The notes beneath the pieces were generated by a model. It was not told the origin of the DNA. It did not search any database and saw only the letters and a program-made list of their open reading frames with translations. A DNA stretch of 64,000 nt, taken from contig NZ_CP107845.1 in the NCBI RefSeq assembly GCF_041431415.1, forward strand, positions 7,998,001 to 8,062,000. Direction: 5' to 3'. Position numbers and translations under genes: made by a program. The stretch comes from Streptomyces sp. NBC_00513. GTDB taxonomy: Bacteria; Actinomycetota; Actinomycetes; Streptomycetales; Streptomycetaceae. Shown here piece after piece: positions 1 through 7,400 of this stretch. The first letter of the stretch is position 1; the number at the start of each line of letters is the position of its first letter.

Positions 1-1
1 T

Positions 2-526
2 CTCTCTGGCGCTTCGAAGTCCCACAACCTCGCAGCGGTCGGCGGCTCCTTCGCCTTCTCGCACTCCTCCGTGTTGCTCGGCAAGGTGATGGCCGACTCG
101 GCTCACTACTGCCAAGAGGCAACAGGCCTGCAACAGGCCGCGTTGAGCGCGGCATACGACGGCGACAGCCCCTGGCTGCTCGACGCGCGCGACCGGCTGA
201 GGCAGGCCCGTGACCACCTGATATCCGCCCTGCATACAGGGCTGCCGCGCCTGAAGATCAGAGTCCCGCAGGCCACGTACTTCATCTGGGCGGACTTCAG
301 CGCTTATTTGAGCGCGGGGGAGTCGGCCCACCAGGTGCTCGACGAGCAGTGCGGTGTCATCGCTGCCGCGGGGGAGTCCTTCGGCGCGCCACCGACCTGG
401 GCCCGGCTCTCCTACTCCCTGACGGACGATGTACTGGCCCGAGCTGCCAGACTGATCATCGCAGGGCTCACACACCCTTCCCGCAGTCCGGAACCCACAA
501 CAGCTTCCCACAAGGAGGACAAATGA
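2..526 (+). CDS. PatB/MalY-like PLP aminotransferase, C-terminal part (truncated by window start)
   Basis: The reading frame is open from base 2, so the gene begins to the left of the window. The first visible residues, LSGASKSHNLAAVGG, contain the S-x-x-K-x-x-N signature of fold-type I PLP enzymes of the PatB/MalY branch (cystathionine beta-lyase-like aminotransferases); the PLP lysine is encoded at 17-19. The remaining 170 residues fit the C-terminal small domain (ATYFIWADFSAY, then WARLSYSLTDDVLARAARLI). The product would be a cytoplasmic aminotransferase or C-S lyase; the substrate cannot be told from this fragment. The stop codon overlaps the start of the next gene as ATGA, so the two are translationally coupled and probably act in one pathway. 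Confidence 0.8.
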   Translation, partial: LSGASKSHNLAAVGGSFAFSHSSVLLGKVMADSAHYCQEATGLQQAALSAAYDGDSPWLLDARDRLRQARDHLISALHTGLPRLKIRVPQATYFIWADFSAYLSAGESAHQVLDEQCGVIAAAGESFGAPPTWARLSYSLTDDVLARAARLIIAGLTHPSRSPEPTTASHKEDK

Positions 527-1497
527 AGGTTCTAATTTCCGGCGGAGCCGGATATATCGGCAGCACGATCGCTTCGGCGTGTCTCGACGGAGGGATCACC
601 CCGGTCATCCTTGACAGCCTCATCACCGGGAAGCGCGAGTTCACGGCGGGTCGTGAATTCTACGAAGGAGACATCGCTGACGGGAAGGTCGTGGATCGCG
701 TCTTCCGCGACCACCCGGACATCCGAATGGTCATCCACTGTGCCGCCCTCATCGTCGTCCCTGAATCGGTCGCCGACCCGGTCGGATACTACGAGGCGAA
801 CGTCGCCAAAAGCCTGGCCTTCGTCTCTCATCTCATCCGAAACAACTGCACGCGACTGATCTTCAGCTCCTCGGCGTCCATCTACGGCAGCAGTGATGAC
901 TTCACCGTCGACGAGCAGTCACCGCTGGACCCGCAGAGTCCGTACGCGCGCACCAAGGCAGTCTGCGAGGGCATGTTCGCCGACATCGCGGAGGCCGGGC
1001 ACCTCCGTGTCCTCTCGCTGCGCTACTTCAACCCCATCGGGGCCGACCCCGCGATGCGTACTGGGCTCCAACTGGAGCGGCCAAGTCATGCTCTGGGCAA
1101 GCTCATTGAAGCGCATGAGGCCGGTACGGCCTTCCAGGTCACCGGTACGAACTACCTGACCAGGGATGGATCCGGTATCCGGGACTACATCCACGTATGG
1201 GATCTGGCCACCGCGCACGTCGCCGCCGCCCGCATGTTCGACGGTTCCGACGACATCACGTCCACAGCCATCAACCTGGGGACCGGCGACGGCACCACGG
1301 TCCGTGAGCTGGTGAACTCTTTCAACGACATCGTCGACACACCGGTAAAGGTGACCGACGCCCCGCCCCGCCCCGGAGACATCGCTGGCGCGTACACACG
1401 CAGCGGCCGCGCGACAGAACTCCTGGCCTGGACACCGAAGTACACCGTCGCCGACGGCATCCGCCACTCCCTCACATGGATGCGCATCCGCTCCTAG
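523..1497 (+). CDS. galE: NDP-sugar 4-epimerase, GalE family
   Basis: The 324-residue protein is a short-chain dehydrogenase/reductase of the extended type, the usual length for UDP-glucose 4-epimerases. The NAD-binding glycine motif GGAGYIG lies at residues 7-13, the catalytic serine region FSSSASIYG around 114-122, and the YxxxK pair at Tyr141 and Lys145. The expected activity is interconversion of UDP-glucose and UDP-galactose or a related NDP-sugar. The start is chosen from AAGGAGGAC at 512-520, one of the best SD sequences in the window, and the ATG overlaps the upstream stop as ATGA. Family membership is clear; the exact sugar substrate is inferred. The gene ends about 80 bp from a block of broken transposase genes. 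Confidence 0.87.
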   Translation: MKVLISGGAGYIGSTIASACLDGGITPVILDSLITGKREFTAGREFYEGDIADGKVVDRVFRDHPDIRMVIHCAALIVVPESVADPVGYYEANVAKSLAFVSHLIRNNCTRLIFSSSASIYGSSDDFTVDEQSPLDPQSPYARTKAVCEGMFADIAEAGHLRVLSLRYFNPIGADPAMRTGLQLERPSHALGKLIEAHEAGTAFQVTGTNYLTRDGSGIRDYIHVWDLATAHVAAARMFDGSDDITSTAINLGTGDGTTVRELVNSFNDIVDTPVKVTDAPPRPGDIAGAYTRSGRATELLAWTPKYTVADGIRHSLTWMRIRS

Positions 1498-1576
1498 ACA
1501 GCCGCCCTTGGTCCAGCAGAGCCGCCGCCCACACCGTAATATTCGAGCGGATCGAGAGACCCCGTTGTCCAATTGC

Positions 1577-3096
1577 TCACGCGGCGAGGTCGAGGGCGGC
1601 GAGGTGTGATGTCCGAGTGGGGGCGAGCGGTTGTCCAGTCCACCAGGCATCGAGTCGGAGCAGGTTGACGGCGGTAGCTGTGAGGACGTGTGCGAGGGTG
1701 GTCTTCCGTAGTCCTGTGTAGCGGGTTCTTCGGGTGCCGGCGGCCGTGACCGCCTGGTGGATCGTGCCTTCGACGCCGGAGCGGATCGCGTAGACGGCCT
1801 TCCATTCCTCGGTGGTCTGCTCGGCGCGGACACGTTCAGGACGGCGTCTTGATCTTGTGGGCGGACGGTGAGCTGACGACCGTAGCGTGTCGAGTCGGCC
1901 CGCGGGAGGGGCAAGGCGCGCAGGTCTCGGTGGCGAAGCGGATGCGGATCGCTGGTTGTTGTCGAGCCCTTCGGTCCAGTAGCGGCTGTGGGCGCCGGCG
2001 GGGCAGATTGCCCGGCGAGCGTCCGAGTCGATACTGAAGGACGCCTTGTCGTAGCCGGTTGCCTGGACGGTGCGGCGGGTCATGGGCCGGACCGGGCCGA
2101 TGACGCGGACATCTCGCTGGCTGGGCGCCGTCAGCAGGAGCTTCGCGGAGATGTAGCCGGCGTCCATCGGGTGTTCGCCCGGCAGCAGGCCCTTGGCGTC
2201 GAGCTGGTCGTGGATCTCGTCGACGACCACGGGGTCGCCGACCGTGGCGTCCGTGGTCACCACATGGGTGATCCGGTTCGGTTGGCCGGTCTCCTTGGCG
2301 TCGCAGGTCTCGGTGATGTGGACCTTGTAGCCGTCCCAGGCCGCGCCGCGCTTGACGGTGTTGCGGGAGTCGGGGTCGTAGGGCGAGGTGATCCGTGCTC
2401 TGCTGGGCGGGAGCTCGTCCTTCCCCCGTCAGGCCACCTCCTGCACTCCGTCCGTGATCGTGCGCTGGAACTGCTGGAGCCATACGGTCCGCAGGATGCC
2501 GACAGCCGAGACCTGCGGCAGCCAGGCCGGGGCGCTGATCCCGACGGCCGCTTCGAGGAACTGGTAGCCGTCGGCCGCGATGCGCCAAGTCAGTTGGGTT
2601 CGCTCGCTCTCGTCGCTCGGCAGTCGGTAAGAGTCCACCCGGGCCCCGTACTGTTCTTGCCAGCCCCCAGGCATCCAGGAGGCGAGCCACTCGGGTGCTG
2701 CGACGGCAACCGCCTCCAGGGCGACCCTCAGCGTCTAGGTGTATTGACCCGCAGGGTTGTTCACACGGTTGATGGGTGGGTTGCCGTCGAGTGCGGTGTG
2801 GCCGCGGTGGTGGTTGTAGGTGTGGAGGAAGTACAGAGAGGCTCAGCTTGAGGCCAGCATGAAGCGGCCTGCCGGTCGGTCAAGTTCTCCGCGAACTGCA
2901 GCACGCTGACCAGTGCCAGCTGTCCCGGCGCGACACCGGGTCGGCCCCGCACACCGAACGCCGACCTGAAGATCTCGTCGTCGAAGAGCGGACCAAGCGC
3001 GTCCCGTACCCGCATCGCCAGGCAGCCCTTCGGGAACGCTGCTCGAGCCACCATCCGCGTCTCCTCAGGAACCTCTCGACCCGAGTCTGCCCGCAT
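1577..3096 (-). pseudogene. IS1182-family transposase, broken
   Basis: Three collinear pieces on the minus strand belong to one transposase. The N-terminal piece (about 3096-2863) reads MRADSGREVPEETRMVARAA, then FPKGCLAMRVRDALGPLF and LTDRQAA, typical of IS1182 proteins. The middle piece (about 2734-2264) includes WQEQYGARVDSYRLP and stops at an in-frame TGA at 2429-2431, after which the same frame continues (AAWDGYKVHITETCDA). The C-terminal piece includes YAIRSGVEGTIHQAV, RRTRYTGLRKTTLAHV and NLLRLDAWW. Two compensating frameshifts lie at about 1850-1960, where another frame carries IRIRFATETCAPCPS. About 100 codons between the N-terminal and middle pieces are missing and replaced by an IS481-type fragment. 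The gene cannot encode an active transposase. Confidence 0.85.
2735..2862 (-). mobile_element. IS481-type transposase C-terminal fragment inserted in the IS1182 remnant
   Basis: On the minus strand one frame reads ASLYFLHTYNHHRGHTALDG, then NPPINRVNNPAGQYT and a stop at 2737-2735. The YNHHRxHTALxGxPPxxR pattern is the C-terminus of IS481-family DDE transposases. Only about 35 codons remain. It lies between two parts of the IS1182-type gene that match each other's expected order, so it arrived by insertion into, or recombination with, that element. Confidence 0.7.
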
Positions 3097-3224
3097 CGAC
3101 ACTCGACTCTCCGCCCCACGACCGAACCGCAGGCCTGCCACCCAAGCCCCGATCCTCAGGCTCCACCCCTCAGCCACCAGCCAAGACCGAGATCGACGGC
3201 ATTCACCCAATTGGGCAACGGGGT

Positions 3225-3404
3225 CATCGAGAGCTGGTACGACTTGCACCGGCTCCACTGCAGGACTACCTGCGGTGGCGCAACGCGAACGCCCGACACC
3301 CCGACGTCCTGGCCTCCCAACGCCGTGAACGTGCCAGGTCCGCAGCGAACTACACCCAGGCTGGGGCCGACCACGGCCACAAGCCGCCTGATCAACTCCG
3401 GTGA
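3225..3404 (+). pseudogene. Transposase-like C-terminal scrap, family unassigned
   Basis: A + strand frame without a usable start reads LQDYLRWRNANARHPDVLAS, then QRRERARSA, and ends at TGA 3402-3404. This basic WRNANARHPDVLAxQRRERAR pattern resembles the tail of actinobacterial transposases, from memory of such sequences, but the family cannot be assigned. It lies directly beside the IS1182 remnant, which supports mobile-element debris. Confidence 0.4.
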
Positions 3405-3436
3405 ACGTTCGTGACAGCGCATAGCAGTCGGTGCGT

Positions 3437-4531
3437 TCAGCTCAGCACCCAGGGTTTGCTGGGGAAATCGGAGTCGAGCGGCATGCCGTCGGTCCTGGTC
3501 CGAGGAGTGCCGCAGACCATGACGAAGGTGGCGAACTCCGAGCCCGGGTCGAGCCCCAGCGCCTGATCGACCAAGTCGTCCTGGAACGCGCCGGTGATAG
3601 CAGCACCCAGGCCGAGTGCAGTAGCCGTCATGGACACTACCTGTGCCACGTGGCCGACGTCCTGCATGAGGAAGCGATAGGCGCGTGCGTGCCGGTACTT
3701 CCAGGACATCCGTTCAGCAACTGCGACGGTGATCAGAGCAAAGCTTCCTGTGGTGAAGAAGCCCTGCCGCGAAGTCAGCCCTTCCCAGGCTTCTCGGTCG
3801 GCTCGGGCATCGACTGGGACAAGGCCGTGGCGGATCGCGTCATAGCGGTACAGGCCGGGTGAAACGTCCTGGACATCGAAGACGACCACGTAGGCGTCGG
3901 TCTCGTGCCGAGCACCGCCCGTGGCCGCGGCCCGCAGCTGGGTGACGCCCAGATCGCCGCAGTCGGAGAAGCGGAGTGGGGCGAAGGAGTAGTGGAGCAA
4001 TGTCGCGAGGGCGTCAAGCGACACCGGCTGATCCGTGAAGGTGCGGTGGGTGCGTCGTTGTTCCAGTACGTCCTGGAAAGACATGGTCATCGGCTGGCGA
4101 ACCCGGGGAAGCAGGAGCACCGGAGTCTCCGGGCCCGGGTGTGCATAACCGCTCGGCCGGGGCCGGGTGAGCAACTCGCTCCGGAAGTCCCTGACCTTCC
4201 TCTCCTCCGAGAGGAAGGTCACGTTCCTGGTGCGCTGGTGAAACCACCAAGCGACGGGCCCCCAGGCATCCCACGGGCTCGGGGCCCCCGATACGGGTTC
4301 GTCGTCCACCTTGACCAGAAAGCCCAGCGCGAGCAGCTGCTCCACCGCTGCCAGTAAGGAGGACGTGGTGCCGGACTCAGCCTCGGGTACAGGCAGCGGG
4401 GTCCGCGCACTGATCAGGAGCTCGGCGGTTTCGGGCCCTATCCGGAGCCGTGCGGGCACCAGCGGGCTCGATACCTGGATGCCGGTGGCATCGGGTTGGA
4501 TGAACAGCGGGTCTACCGCGCGAACCAGCAT
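3437..4531 (-). CDS. SagB/ThcOx-type FMN-dependent oxidoreductase
   Basis: The 364-residue protein has an N-terminal region of about 130 residues ending in LLAAVEQLLALGFLVKVDDE, followed by a nitroreductase-fold domain. That domain carries SFQDVLEQRRTHRTFTDQPV and LDALATLLHYSFAP near its start, and LMQDVGHVAQVVSMTATALG and FATFVMVCGTPR toward the end. This layout is that of SagB/ThcOx dehydrogenases, which use FMN to oxidise azolines to azoles or otherwise dehydrogenate modified peptides. The ATG follows a TGA immediately upstream (TGAATG) in the decayed stretch. It is the last gene before the IS debris, so a longer operon may have been cut here. A tiny acidic peptide gene lies about 470 bp upstream on the same strand, which suggests a RiPP substrate. 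Function on that peptide is inference. Confidence 0.8.
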   Translation of the reverse strand: MLVRAVDPLFIQPDATGIQVSSPLVPARLRIGPETAELLISARTPLPVPEAESGTTSSLLAAVEQLLALGFLVKVDDEPVSGAPSPWDAWGPVAWWFHQRTRNVTFLSEERKVRDFRSELLTRPRPSGYAHPGPETPVLLLPRVRQPMTMSFQDVLEQRRTHRTFTDQPVSLDALATLLHYSFAPLRFSDCGDLGVTQLRAAATGGARHETDAYVVVFDVQDVSPGLYRYDAIRHGLVPVDARADREAWEGLTSRQGFFTTGSFALITVAVAERMSWKYRHARAYRFLMQDVGHVAQVVSMTATALGLGAAITGAFQDDLVDQALGLDPGSEFATFVMVCGTPRTRTDGMPLDSDFPSKPWVLS

Positions 4532-4917
4532 TCAGAGCTCCATTGTCGACTGAGGAATCGAAGGCCCGACGCTCCGGCCGGTGGGTTGCAGCCCCATCCT
4601 GCGGGCGGCCAGCGAGAGCTGCGGGGGCAGACTGGCCTTCATGGAGGGGCAGGTGATCTCCCCGTCGCTCCGGCGCTTCGGGCAGTGACCGCCGCAGACC
4701 ACTCGATCTCGTGGACGGCGACCGCGCTCGTTCGAAAGGCTCAGTGCACTGATGTCGTTGCTCCAGTTGCGGAGGGGACGGCCAGGTCGCTGGGCACCGG
4801 CCTCATGCTCGCGTCGCCGGTCTGGTAGATGGGCACGATCCGGCGGCCGGCCATGCTCAGAAACCCCTGGCCACCGCTGCAGATGTAGGGCGACGGCACG
4901 ATTGCTTCGATTGTCAC
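4532..4917 (-). pseudogene. Coding-like but frame-broken stretch between peptide gene and sagB-like gene
   Basis: A GTG at 4917-4915 with GGGAG five bases upstream opens a 58-codon frame (VTIEAIVPSPYICSGGQGFL, then SMAGRRIVPIYQTGDASMRP) that stops at 4743-4741. A different frame then shows strong GC3 and sensible protein (RRSDGEITCPSMKASLPPQL, then SLAARRMGLQPTG) and ends in TGA directly before the SagB-like start. The simplest reading is one gene with at least one frameshift; two tiny genes is the alternative. I do not recognise the family. The position between the peptide and its presumed oxidoreductase suggests a role in the same locus. Confidence 0.35.
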
Positions 4918-4996
4918 TGGGGCTCCCATCAGGTCCGCGGATCAGGGTGGCGCGGGTCCCGTAACAGCCCCGCGCCACAGTGCTGATGATGGTTGG

Positions 4997-5113
4997 TCAG
5001 CAGGCGTTGTTCTTGTTCAGCTGCAAGAGGAACTCGTCGTCGTCGATGACCTCGATCAGGAAGGTGTCCTGGTCCTGGTGGTTGGTCCGGTCTGCAGTGA
5101 TCTCGGCATGCAT
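4997..5113 (-). CDS. 38-residue acidic peptide, candidate RiPP precursor
   Basis: A 38-codon gene has the perfect SD AAGGAGG at 5120-5126, six bases before ATG at 5113-5111. The peptide begins MHAEITADRTNHQDQD, has a hydrophobic/acidic core TFLIEVIDDDEFLL and ends QLNKNNAC, so the only cysteine is the C-terminal residue. A short acidic leader-like region plus a small polar tail with a single modifiable residue, upstream of a SagB-type oxidoreductase on the same strand, is what a modified-peptide (RiPP) precursor locus looks like. A scaffold peptide to which amino acids are added is another possibility. No cyclodehydratase or LanB-like protein is visible in the window. That this is a real gene is well supported; the RiPP role is inference. 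Confidence 0.6.
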   Translation of the reverse strand: MHAEITADRTNHQDQDTFLIEVIDDDEFLLQLNKNNAC

Positions 5114-5130
5114 GGCCAGCCTCCTTGATT

Positions 5131-5168
5131 CTCGGTGCAGGGCCACCGAGTGGTGGCCCTGCACCGAG
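5131..5168 (-). promoter_or_regulatory. Perfect 17-bp inverted repeat in the 5' leader of the peptide gene
   Basis: Arms 5131-5147 (CTCGGTGCAGGGCCACC) and 5152-5168 are perfect reverse complements around a 4-base loop, GAGT. The hairpin sits 4 bases upstream of the SD of the peptide gene, so it would form in its mRNA leader. It could be an attenuator, a 5' stabiliser or a processing site. No T-run follows on either strand. Confidence 0.6.
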
Positions 5169-5177
5169 TTAACTCGG
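5164..5177. promoter_or_regulatory. 14-bp perfect palindrome CCGAGTTAACTCGG
   Basis: CCGAGTTAACTCGG is fully self-complementary and overlaps the outer end of the leader hairpin upstream of the peptide gene. Its size suits an operator for a dimeric repressor. No regulator gene is adjacent, so the role is speculative. Confidence 0.35.
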
Positions 5178-5200
5178 CGGCTCGTGTTGGGGGCAACCCC

Positions 5201-5353
5201 TCACGGGGCCTTGATCCCGGATTCTGAACACGTCCATGCGGCTTGGGCCAGGGTAGTTGCTGCTGGTTGGACGGCGTTTTCGAAGGCGATCGGAGATCGC
5301 TGACCGAGGCGGGAGTGCCAGCGTGGGGTGTTGTATTGGGTTTCGACCGTGTC
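5201..5353 (-). pseudogene. IS3-family transposase C-terminal scrap
   Basis: The minus strand reads DTVETQYNTPRWHSRLGQRS, then PIAFENAVQPAATTLAQAA, ending at TGA 5203-5201. This is the YNxxRxHSxLGxxSPxxFE tail of IS3-family OrfB proteins. A TAG lies just upstream in frame, so only this end is left. Confidence 0.65.
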
Positions 5354-5371
5354 CTATGTGGTGAGGCGTCT

Positions 5372-5422
5372 GTTCCGGACGGGTTGTGGCAGATCGCGGA
5401 ACCGCTGATCCCCCGTCGAGGG
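5372..5422 (+). pseudogene. IS5-type transposase N-terminal scrap
   Basis: The + strand reads VPDGLWQIAEPLIPRRG, the usual beginning of IS5-group transposases in actinobacteria (D-x-LWxxIxPLLP). Nothing of the rest of the protein follows. It abuts the IS3-type scrap. Confidence 0.5.
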
Positions 5423-5426
5423 TGCC

Positions 5427-5724
5427 AACACGGACATCGTTGCCGAACTCTCGGTCACGGAGCTCCAGTCCCTGCGCGCCGTCGAAGCCGGCACCGCCAC
5501 CGAGCCTCAGGCTGCGGGCATCATCGGCCCTGCGGCCAAGGCCTTCGTGAAGATCAGGGGCGAGTACATGCACCGACACCACTTCGCCACCCGGACACCG
5601 ATGCCGGTCTTCCGCAACACCAGCCCCCCGACGCAGCTCAACCAGGTGCCTACCACCAGTGGCGTTCGAACTGATCGTCAGCAAAGCGCGAGCCGAAGCC
5701 CATAGAAAGGCCAAGGTCGCATGA
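5427..5724 (+). pseudogene. Small unknown gene remnant, 5' end lost and frameshifted
   Basis: Right after the IS5 scrap one frame reads TDIVAELSVTELQSLRAVEA, then GIIGPAAKAFVKIRGEYMHR, without any start codon after an upstream in-frame stop. Near 5650 a different frame takes over (PVAFELIVSKARAEAHRKAK) and ends at TGA 5722-5724, overlapping the next ATG as ATGA. Protein-like composition in two successive frames and the coupled junction suggest a real gene that lost its 5' end to IS activity and then shifted frame. I do not recognise the family. Confidence 0.3.
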
Positions 5725-5867
5725 CGAAGAACTCCACGGTTGCAGGGATTGCCGCGGCGTTCAAGATCCTGTTACGAGATCCGAGGAGGGCAAGGATTCA
5801 TGACCGCGGTCGACAAGCTCGAAAAGGGGGCTCCTGCCTTCTTTCCGGGCCGCAGCGGGGAATGTGA
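5721..5867 (+). CDS. Hypothetical 48-residue ORF coupled to the upstream remnant
   Basis: ATG at 5721 overlaps the upstream stop (ATGA). The first residues, MTKNSTVAGIAAAFKILLRD, read as protein; the rest is arginine-rich and may be an out-of-frame tail. It contains a TTA codon and lower GC3 than the neighbouring cluster. It could be the start of a gene that was later disrupted. Confidence 0.25.
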   Translation: MTKNSTVAGIAAAFKILLRDPRRARIHDRGRQARKGGSCLLSGPQRGM

Positions 5868-5995
5868 AATCAGCACCTGCGCCGTCACGGTGCTCGGCGC
5901 GGTCATCGCCGATGTGCTGACCACGTCACTCCCGGGGACCTTACCCGGTGTGCCCTTATGCGAGGAGAAGCGGGTGGTGGTCCGGCGCACGGCGA
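5800..5995 (+). pseudogene. 5' end of an unknown gene joined out of frame to the oxygenase remnant
   Basis: ATG at 5800 has a strong SD, GGAGGG at 5785-5790, nine bases upstream. It opens a protein-like frame: MTAVDKLEKGAPAFFPG, then CEISTCAVTVLGAVIADVLT. Two TTA codons occur near 5940-5960. Around 5960-5995 the frame becomes an obvious shadow of the oxygenase reading frame, so only about 55 codons of the original gene remain. The family is not recognised. Confidence 0.3.
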
Positions 5996-6739
5996 GGGGG
6001 CCACTACCGCATCCACACCGACGCCTCACGCGTCCGCGACGTCGGCACGGCCCTGTCCGCGGTGTACTACCTCCACCACCGGCCCCGCGGCTTCGAGGGC
6101 GGTCAGCTGCGGCTGTACGACACCCTGATCTACGGCGGCGAGGCGCGGCCGGCGGAGACCTACCGCACCGTCGAACCCGAGCACGACACCCTCGTGTTCT
6201 TCCCCGCCAGCGCCTTCCACGAGGTCGTCCCCTCGACCTGCCCCAGCGGGAGGTTCGCCGACCACCGGTTCACCCTCACGACGTGGATCAGCGGTGCCGG
6301 GCCCGCCGGGACGGCCGCGCCTGGCACCCCGTCCCGGATCCGGCAGTGGATGGCCCGCGCCGCCGAGCACACCCGCCCCCTCGCGGACGTCACCCACGAC
6401 CACGACGGCGCCCGCCCCACCGCACTCCCCACCACCCGCCTCACCCCGCACCGAGGCCTGAACGCCGCCCTCCCGGGCGGTGCGGGCCCGTCGGCGGCGA
6501 CCGAGCGGACCGCGCGGGCGCTGGGCCTGGAGCAGGGCCGGACCGTCGTGGTCCGCTTGGCCGACGGCGAGAGCGTCACCCTGCGGATCGGCGCGGTCCT
6601 GCCGGACGACCCGGAACGCGGAGACTTCGTGGTGACCCGTGACCTCGTACGCGCCCACGACCCGGCCGCCCTCACCGACGACATCTTCGTCCCAGCCGAC
6701 GCCCGGGCGTCGGCCCCCGGGCCGACCGGGGGCGGGTGA
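5996..6739 (+). pseudogene. Fe(II)/2-oxoglutarate oxygenase, N-terminus missing
   Basis: From 5996 the frame reads GGHYRIHTDASRV, then ALSAVYYLHHRPRGFEGGQL, YDTLVFFPASAFHEVVP-like sequence and RFTLTTWI. The HxD (His encoded at 6014-6016, Asp at 6020-6022) and the later FHEVVP histidine form the iron-binding triad of the prolyl-4-hydroxylase-like group. Such proteins normally have about 100 residues before GGHY; here they are absent and replaced by unrelated sequence. An in-frame GTG at 5948 could still start a short protein without a recognisable SD. A separate C-terminal region (LEQGRTVVVRLADGESVTLR) is intact to the stop. Probably not functional. Confidence 0.55.
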
Positions 6740-6781
6740 AATGCGTTTCGAGCGGTGCCGTGATGCCTCTACGGTGGCGCG

Positions 6782-7315
6782 GTGAAGACTCAGGTGATCG
6801 TGGTCAACGGTGGTTCCAGCGCGGGGAAGTCCGGGATCGTCCGGTGTCTGCAGGCGGTCCTGCCGGATCCGTGGCTGGCCCTCGGGACGGACGTGCTGGT
6901 CGAGGCGATGCCGGCGTCCATGCGGGCGTCGGACGGCGGGATCGAGTTCGCTCCGGACGGGGAGGTGACCGTCGGCCCCGAGTTCCGGACGCTGGAGGCG
7001 GCGTGGATCGAGGGGGTCGCCGCGATGGTCCGTGCGGGCGCGCGGGTCATCGTCGACGAGGTCTTCCTCGGCGGGGCCTCCTCGCAGCGGCGGTGGCAGG
7101 ACGCCCTCGGCGAACTGCCGGTGCTGTGGGTCGGCGTCAGGTGCGACGCGGCAGTGGCCGCCGGCCGCGAGGTCGCTCGGGGCGACCGGACCGTCGGCAT
7201 GGCCGCGTCCCAGGCGGAAGCGGTCCACCGGGGCGTGACATACGACCTGGAGGTCGACACCACCTCCGCGGAGGCGATGGGATGCGCACGGACCATCGCC
7301 ACACACGTCAAATGA
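6782..7315 (+). CDS. Chloramphenicol 3-O-phosphotransferase
   Basis: The 177-residue protein matches the chloramphenicol phosphotransferase (CPT) known from Streptomyces venezuelae in length and motifs. The P-loop GGSSAGKS lies at residues 10-17, and Asp37 in [11 protein letters not shown] is at the position of the catalytic base that activates the drug hydroxyl. Further conserved blocks are [26 protein letters not shown] and VLWVGVRCD. The enzyme transfers the gamma-phosphate of ATP to the 3-hydroxyl of chloramphenicol and inactivates it in the cytoplasm. No chloramphenicol biosynthesis gene is in the window, so this is a stand-alone resistance or housekeeping copy. The start is a GTG with a weak SD. 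Confidence 0.85.
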   Translation: MKTQVIVVNGGSSAGKSGIVRCLQAVLPDPWLALGTDVLVEAMPASMRASDGGIEFAPDGEVTVGPEFRTLEAAWIEGVAAMVRAGARVIVDEVFLGGASSQRRWQDALGELPVLWVGVRCDAAVAAGREVARGDRTVGMAASQAEAVHRGVTYDLEVDTTSAEAMGCARTIATHVK

Positions 7316-7400
7316 CCGCCGGCCAGGGCCTCTGAGGCTGTGACCGTTGGCGCTGTGACCGTGGCTCATGAGCGTGAACGACCCGATGGTCCAGGACCGG

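Noticed and set aside
3431..3862. + strand ORF opposite the SagB-like gene
   Set aside because: The minus-strand protein has clear nitroreductase/SagB motifs; the + strand frame has none.
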